Origin: Candidatus Cloacimonadota bacterium
GTDB taxonomy: Bacteria > Cloacimonadota > Cloacimonadia > Cloacimonadales > Cloacimonadaceae
Length of the DNA stretch: 7,640 nucleotides
Assembly: GCA_017996595.1 (NCBI GenBank)
Contig: JAGOGT010000048.1
Coordinates: 1-7,640, forward strand
Reading direction: 5' to 3'
This document shows, piece by piece, positions 5,638-7,640 of the stretch. The stretch's first letter is position 1. Every line of letters begins with the position of its first letter. The notes beneath the pieces were generated by a model, which was given only the letters and a program-made list of their open reading frames with translations, searched no databases and had not been told where the DNA came from. The position numbers and the translations under genes were made by a program.

Positions 5638-6984
5638 ATGGCTACTATTTTTTTCTGCGCCGAATGCGGACATGAAACCAGCAAGTGGAGCGGCAAATGT
5701 CCTAATTGCGGAAGCTGGGGAAGCTTGCGCGAATCCACCCGCGTAACCGGAAAGCAAACCCGCAAACAGGAAGCCGGCACTCGTGCCAAAACCGAACGCA
5801 TCATAGACCTGCAATATAACGAAGTGAATCGCATCAGCACCCGCATCAACGAAATGGATCTGGTGATTGGCGGTGGCATCGTGGCTGGAATGGTAGTGCT
5901 GATTGGCGGCGAACCGGGCATCGGAAAGTCCACCCTGATGCTCCAATTGGCTCAGTGGATGGGCGAAGCGGGGCTGAAAACCCTCTACGTATCCGGAGAG
6001 GAGAGCCCCGAACAGATCAGGCTGCGCAGCAAACGCCTGGGCGTAAATAGCGAGCATATCCTGCTGCTTTGTACCAACGACACCGAGCAGGTAGTGGACG
6101 CCATTTCTGAGCATCAGCCAGACCTGGTGGTAGTGGATTCCATCCAGTCTGTCAGCGTTCCCACTCTGGATTCCATTCCCGGCAGCATCACGCAGCTTCG
6201 GGAAAGCACCAATCGCCTCTTGCGCGTAGCCAAAACCATGAATATCCCCATGTTCCTGGTAGGCCATGTGACCAAGGAAGGATTCGTAGCCGGCCCCAAA
6301 ATCCTGGAACACATGGTGGATACCGTGCTCTATTTTGAAGGCGAATTGCGCAATCAGTATAAAATCCTGCGGGCAGTGAAGAATCGTTTTGGCTCCACCA
6401 ACGAAATCGGCCTTTTCGAAATGAGCAGCAACGGTCTGGCAGAAGTAAGCAATCCCAATAATATCTTCCTCAGCCACGAGCATCAGCAGATCGGCACCGC
6501 CATCGGATGCATCATGGAAGGCACCCGCAGCTTCATCGTGGAGGTGCAATCCCTGGCTACAGCAAGCAGTTATGGCACTCCTCAACGCGTGGTGGTGGGC
6601 TTGGAACAGAAGAAACTGGCCATTCTGCTAGCCATCCTGGAAAAAAACCTGGCACTCTACACCCGCGGCAGCGACGTTTTTATCAATCTCACCGGCGGTA
6701 TGCGCAGCAGCGATCCCAGCCTCGATCTGGCTATCATCGCCGCCCTCATCTCCAGCATGAAAGATAGCCCTCTGCCCGAAGGCTCCGTCTTTATCGGCGA
6801 AGTAGGGCTTAATGGCGAGATCCGACCCGTGTCCCAAATGGAAAGCCGCATCAAGGAAGCGATCAAGCTTGGCTATTCCAGAGTCTTTGTCTCAGGCTAT
6901 GCCCGCACCAAAGCCAATCCTAAAGTTAGCAAGGTGAAAGATATCAAAGCCCTCTTTGCGCTGCTGGGAACAGCGGTAAAATAA
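5638..6984 (+). CDS. radA: DNA repair protein RadA (Sms)
   Basis: This 448-residue RadA is full length. It is the ATP-dependent, hexameric DnaB-like motor that drives branch migration and helps RecA-mediated recombination and fork repair. Domains in order: an N-terminal C4 zinc finger (C7, C10, C21, C24), a RecA-like ATPase with Walker A GEPGIGKST (92-100, Lys97) and Walker B LVVVD (Asp167), the RadA-specific KNRFG motif (248-252), and a C-terminal Lon-protease-like domain (about 270-448) containing SDPSLDLA and GEVGLNGEIRPV. All key elements are intact. The ATG is supported by GGGAGA at 5627-5632. It is divergent from the glutaredoxin operon and no gene follows it on the same strand, so it is probably monocistronic. 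Its 3' untranslated part would contain the GGG heptamer array and end at the hairpin near 7146. Confidence 0.97.
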   Translation: MATIFFCAECGHETSKWSGKCPNCGSWGSLRESTRVTGKQTRKQEAGTRAKTERIIDLQYNEVNRISTRINEMDLVIGGGIVAGMVVLIGGEPGIGKSTLMLQLAQWMGEAGLKTLYVSGEESPEQIRLRSKRLGVNSEHILLLCTNDTEQVVDAISEHQPDLVVVDSIQSVSVPTLDSIPGSITQLRESTNRLLRVAKTMNIPMFLVGHVTKEGFVAGPKILEHMVDTVLYFEGELRNQYKILRAVKNRFGSTNEIGLFEMSSNGLAEVSNPNNIFLSHEHQQIGTAIGCIMEGTRSFIVEVQSLATASSYGTPQRVVVGLEQKKLAILLAILEKNLALYTRGSDVFINLTGGMRSSDPSLDLAIIAALISSMKDSPLPEGSVFIGEVGLNGEIRPVSQMESRIKEAIKLGYSRVFVSGYARTKANPKVSKVKDIKALFALLGTAVK

Positions 6985-6985
6985 A

Positions 6986-7094
6986 GGGAGAAGGGAGAAG
7001 GGAGAAGGGAACAGGGAAAAGGGAAAAGGGAAAAGGGAAAAGGGAAAAGGGAAAAGGGAACAGGGAGAAGGGAACAGGGAAAAGGGAGGGAACA
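6986..7094 (+). repeat. Heptanucleotide tandem array (GGGAAAA/GGGAGAA/GGGAACA)
   Basis: Fourteen perfectly phased 7-nt units run from 6986 to 7083, followed by a truncated GGGA and one more GGGAACA: sixteen GGG tracts in 109 bp. In order the variants are three GGGAGAA, one GGGAACA, six GGGAAAA, then GGGAACA, GGGAGAA, GGGAACA and GGGAAAA. The array begins one base after the radA stop. The strand is nearly pure purine, and GGG every 7 nt with 4-nt loops fits the G-quadruplex pattern in both DNA and the radA mRNA. The form is like the heptameric STRR repeats known from cyanobacteria. Confidence 0.97.
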
Positions 7095-7103
7095 GCCCGG
7101 AAC

Positions 7104-7141
7104 ACCGAATTTATTCGGTCGGTCCACCGAATTTATTCGGT
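7104..7141. repeat. Twin identical 16-bp palindromes
   Basis: ACCGAATTTATTCGGT occurs at 7104-7119 and again, identical, at 7126-7141, separated by CGGTCC (22-bp period). Each copy is an inverted repeat (7-bp arms, TT centre). Together they can also fold as one long hairpin with two 7-bp stems, a TT/TT internal loop and a 6-nt terminal loop. Confidence 0.93.
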
Positions 7142-7146
7142 TTTTT
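7126..7146 (+). terminator. Rho-independent terminator of radA
   Basis: The second palindrome gives a stem of ACCGAA/TTCGGT with a 4-nt TTTA loop, followed immediately by a T6 run (7141-7146). It lies 142 nt downstream of the radA stop, after the heptamer array. A read-through past 7146 meets no gene on this strand. Confidence 0.72.
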
Positions 7147-7231
7147 GTAGTCAATTCTGCCCAATGTCGCTTTAATTCTCCATCAATTCCGGATTAATCT
7201 GCCGTAACCGCCTTATGTATATCCGCTGGTA

Positions 7232-7254
7232 AGGTTTCAGGTGTCAGGTTTCAG
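7232..7254 (+). repeat. Second heptamer patch (AGGTTTC/AGGTGTC)
   Basis: Three 7-nt units AGGTTTC, AGGTGTC, AGGTTTC plus AG. The period equals that of the GGG array but the sequence is different. The patch is short but exactly phased. Confidence 0.7.
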
Positions 7255-7301
7255 CCCAGTCTGTGGGCCATACTATCAAGCACTATCCATTAATCGTCGT
7301 C

Positions 7302-7340
7302 ATCTGTGCTTATTTTTCTGTAAAATCAGTGCAATTTGTG
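7302..7340 (+). repeat. Degenerate ATCTGTG-like short repeats
   Basis: ATCTGTG (7302), TTCTGTA (7316), ATCAGTG (7325) and ATTTGTG (7334) form a loose series with 14, 9 and 9-bp steps. It looks like an eroded remnant of a dispersed simple repeat. Each word is short, so chance contributes. Confidence 0.35.
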
Positions 7341-7351
7341 AGAGAGTATCT

Positions 7352-7378
7352 ATCAGGAGAATCAGGTCGATCAGGTTA
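7352..7378 (+). repeat. Three 9-nt ATCAGG repeats with an inverted copy downstream
   Basis: ATCAGG occurs at 7352, 7361 and 7370 in exact 9-bp phase. The inverted word CCTGATC at 7398-7404 pairs with GATCAGG (7369-7375), giving a 7-bp stem with a 22-nt loop that contains T7 (7391-7397). Confidence 0.6.
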
Positions 7379-7440
7379 TAAGAGTTCTACTTTTTTTCCT
7401 GATCCTTATCCATGCGATGACCATGTGACCACCATGCAAT

Positions 7441-7610
7441 TGCCCGGGGATCACCTGGGCATCTCAAGGTAAACGCTTTACTCTGAATAAGATCACTTCC
7501 CCTGACCATTCCGTCTCCAACCACATGACAGCTCCTGAGCTGGCTTGTGTTCCTTACGTTATCCAACCGCTCAGGTCTTCCCGAAGGGAGACAGCAGTTC
7601 CACCCGCTGT
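7441..7610 (-). other. Hairpin-rich stretch, possible structured RNA on minus strand
   Basis: Read on the minus strand, four hairpins follow each other. ACAGC/GCTGT closes a 10-nt loop (7610-7591). GTCT/AGAC plus CC/GG is capped by UUCG in a C(UUCG)G context (7592-7575). A long imperfect hairpin (about 7553-7520) has its inner stem CAGCT/AGCTG at 7542-7529 and an outer CACA/TGTG. TGCCC/GGGCA with an inner GG/CC lies at 7461-7441. The extra-stable UUCG loop forms only on the minus strand. The family is not recognised; a group II intron fragment or another mobile-element RNA is conceivable. The region runs up to the window edge and may continue. Confidence 0.28.
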
Positions 7611-7640
7611 GCCTTTTCCGGGTCTTAGTCTTCACCTTCC

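Larger units (their letters stand above)
7147..7640. other. Gene-free, repeat-rich stretch
   Basis: No convincing protein gene is seen here on either strand. The only sizable open frames lack ribosome sites and recognisable motifs. The stretch contains a second heptamer patch (7232-7254), degenerate ATCTGTG-like words (7302-7340), a 9-nt repeat (7352-7378), CCATG at exact 11-bp steps (7410, 7421, 7432) and a series of hairpins from 7441 to 7610. From 7148 to 7230 I see nothing. No tRNA, rRNA or CRISPR pattern is present. Confidence 0.7.

Noticed and set aside
5569..6585. 338-codon open frame on the minus strand opposite radA
   Set aside because: It lies wholly antisense to the intact, motif-complete radA, has no ribosome site or recognisable domain, and follows from the codon bias of the true gene.
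6986..7141. CRISPR-like array
   Set aside because: Units are 7 nt without spacers, and the palindromes occur only twice. No cas gene is present.
6897..7154. 85-codon minus-strand frame with Pro/Phe/Ser/Leu repeats
   Set aside because: The repetitive protein is just the translation of the heptamer array, and the frame also overlaps the 3' end of radA.
7441..7461. TGCCC/GGGCA hairpin as a plus-strand terminator
   Set aside because: It has only a 5-bp main stem, no T run after it, and no upstream gene on that strand beyond the radA terminator.
7387..7635. 82-codon minus-strand frame starting with GTG
   Set aside because: No ribosome site or known motif is present, and it covers a hairpin-rich stretch. 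It is kept as possible structured RNA rather than a gene, though it may continue past the edge.

Overview
The window reads as chromosomal DNA of an anaerobic, probably Gram-negative fermenter. The evidence is a tungsten/molybdenum aldehyde oxidoreductase of the AOR family with its own polyferredoxin, a lipobox-type thioredoxin lipoprotein, small thiol-redox proteins, and no oxygen-respiration genes. Protein style and the short-period dispersed repeats made me think of Cloacimonadota-like candidate phyla. That is an impression, not a result, and no 16S or marker gene here settles it.

Layout. (a) 1-1092 (+): the C-terminal half of a transketolase whose start lies left of the window. (b) 1164-3691 (+): a two-gene operon of a four-cluster [4Fe-4S] ferredoxin and a 710-residue AOR-family catalytic subunit. 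It is preceded by a 15-bp perfect palindrome and ends at a strong hairpin (3714-3746) that can stop transcription from both sides. (c) 5433 down to 3770 (-): a compact four-gene operon of glutaredoxin, MarR regulator, OsmC-family protein and thioredoxin-fold lipoprotein. The last two junctions are TAATG stop/start overlaps. A promoter-like sequence lies at 5452-5479. (d) 5638-6984 (+): full-length radA, divergent from the glutaredoxin operon across about 200 bp. (e) 6985-7640: no convincing gene. It holds a 16-tract GGG heptamer array starting one base after the radA stop, two identical palindromes (the second followed by T6, a likely terminator), several smaller short-period repeats, and a hairpin-rich stretch running to the right edge that may be a structured RNA on the minus strand.

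How the genes fit together. The ferredoxin/AOR pair should couple aldehyde (or acid) redox chemistry to low-potential electron carriers; transketolase is central carbon metabolism and may be only a neighbour. The minus-strand operon looks like a self-regulated thiol/peroxide-stress unit: a cytosolic dithiol reductase, a two-cysteine OsmC-family protein, an envelope thioredoxin-like protein and a MarR switch in between. RadA (recombination and fork repair) is probably independent.

Start sites changed from the longest reading frame: AOR to 1559, MarR to 5171 and glutaredoxin to 5433, each because of a clear Shine-Dalgarno sequence. The least explained parts are the 3' repeat-rich region and the exact substrate of the AOR. 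I did not find a clearly new multi-gene system.
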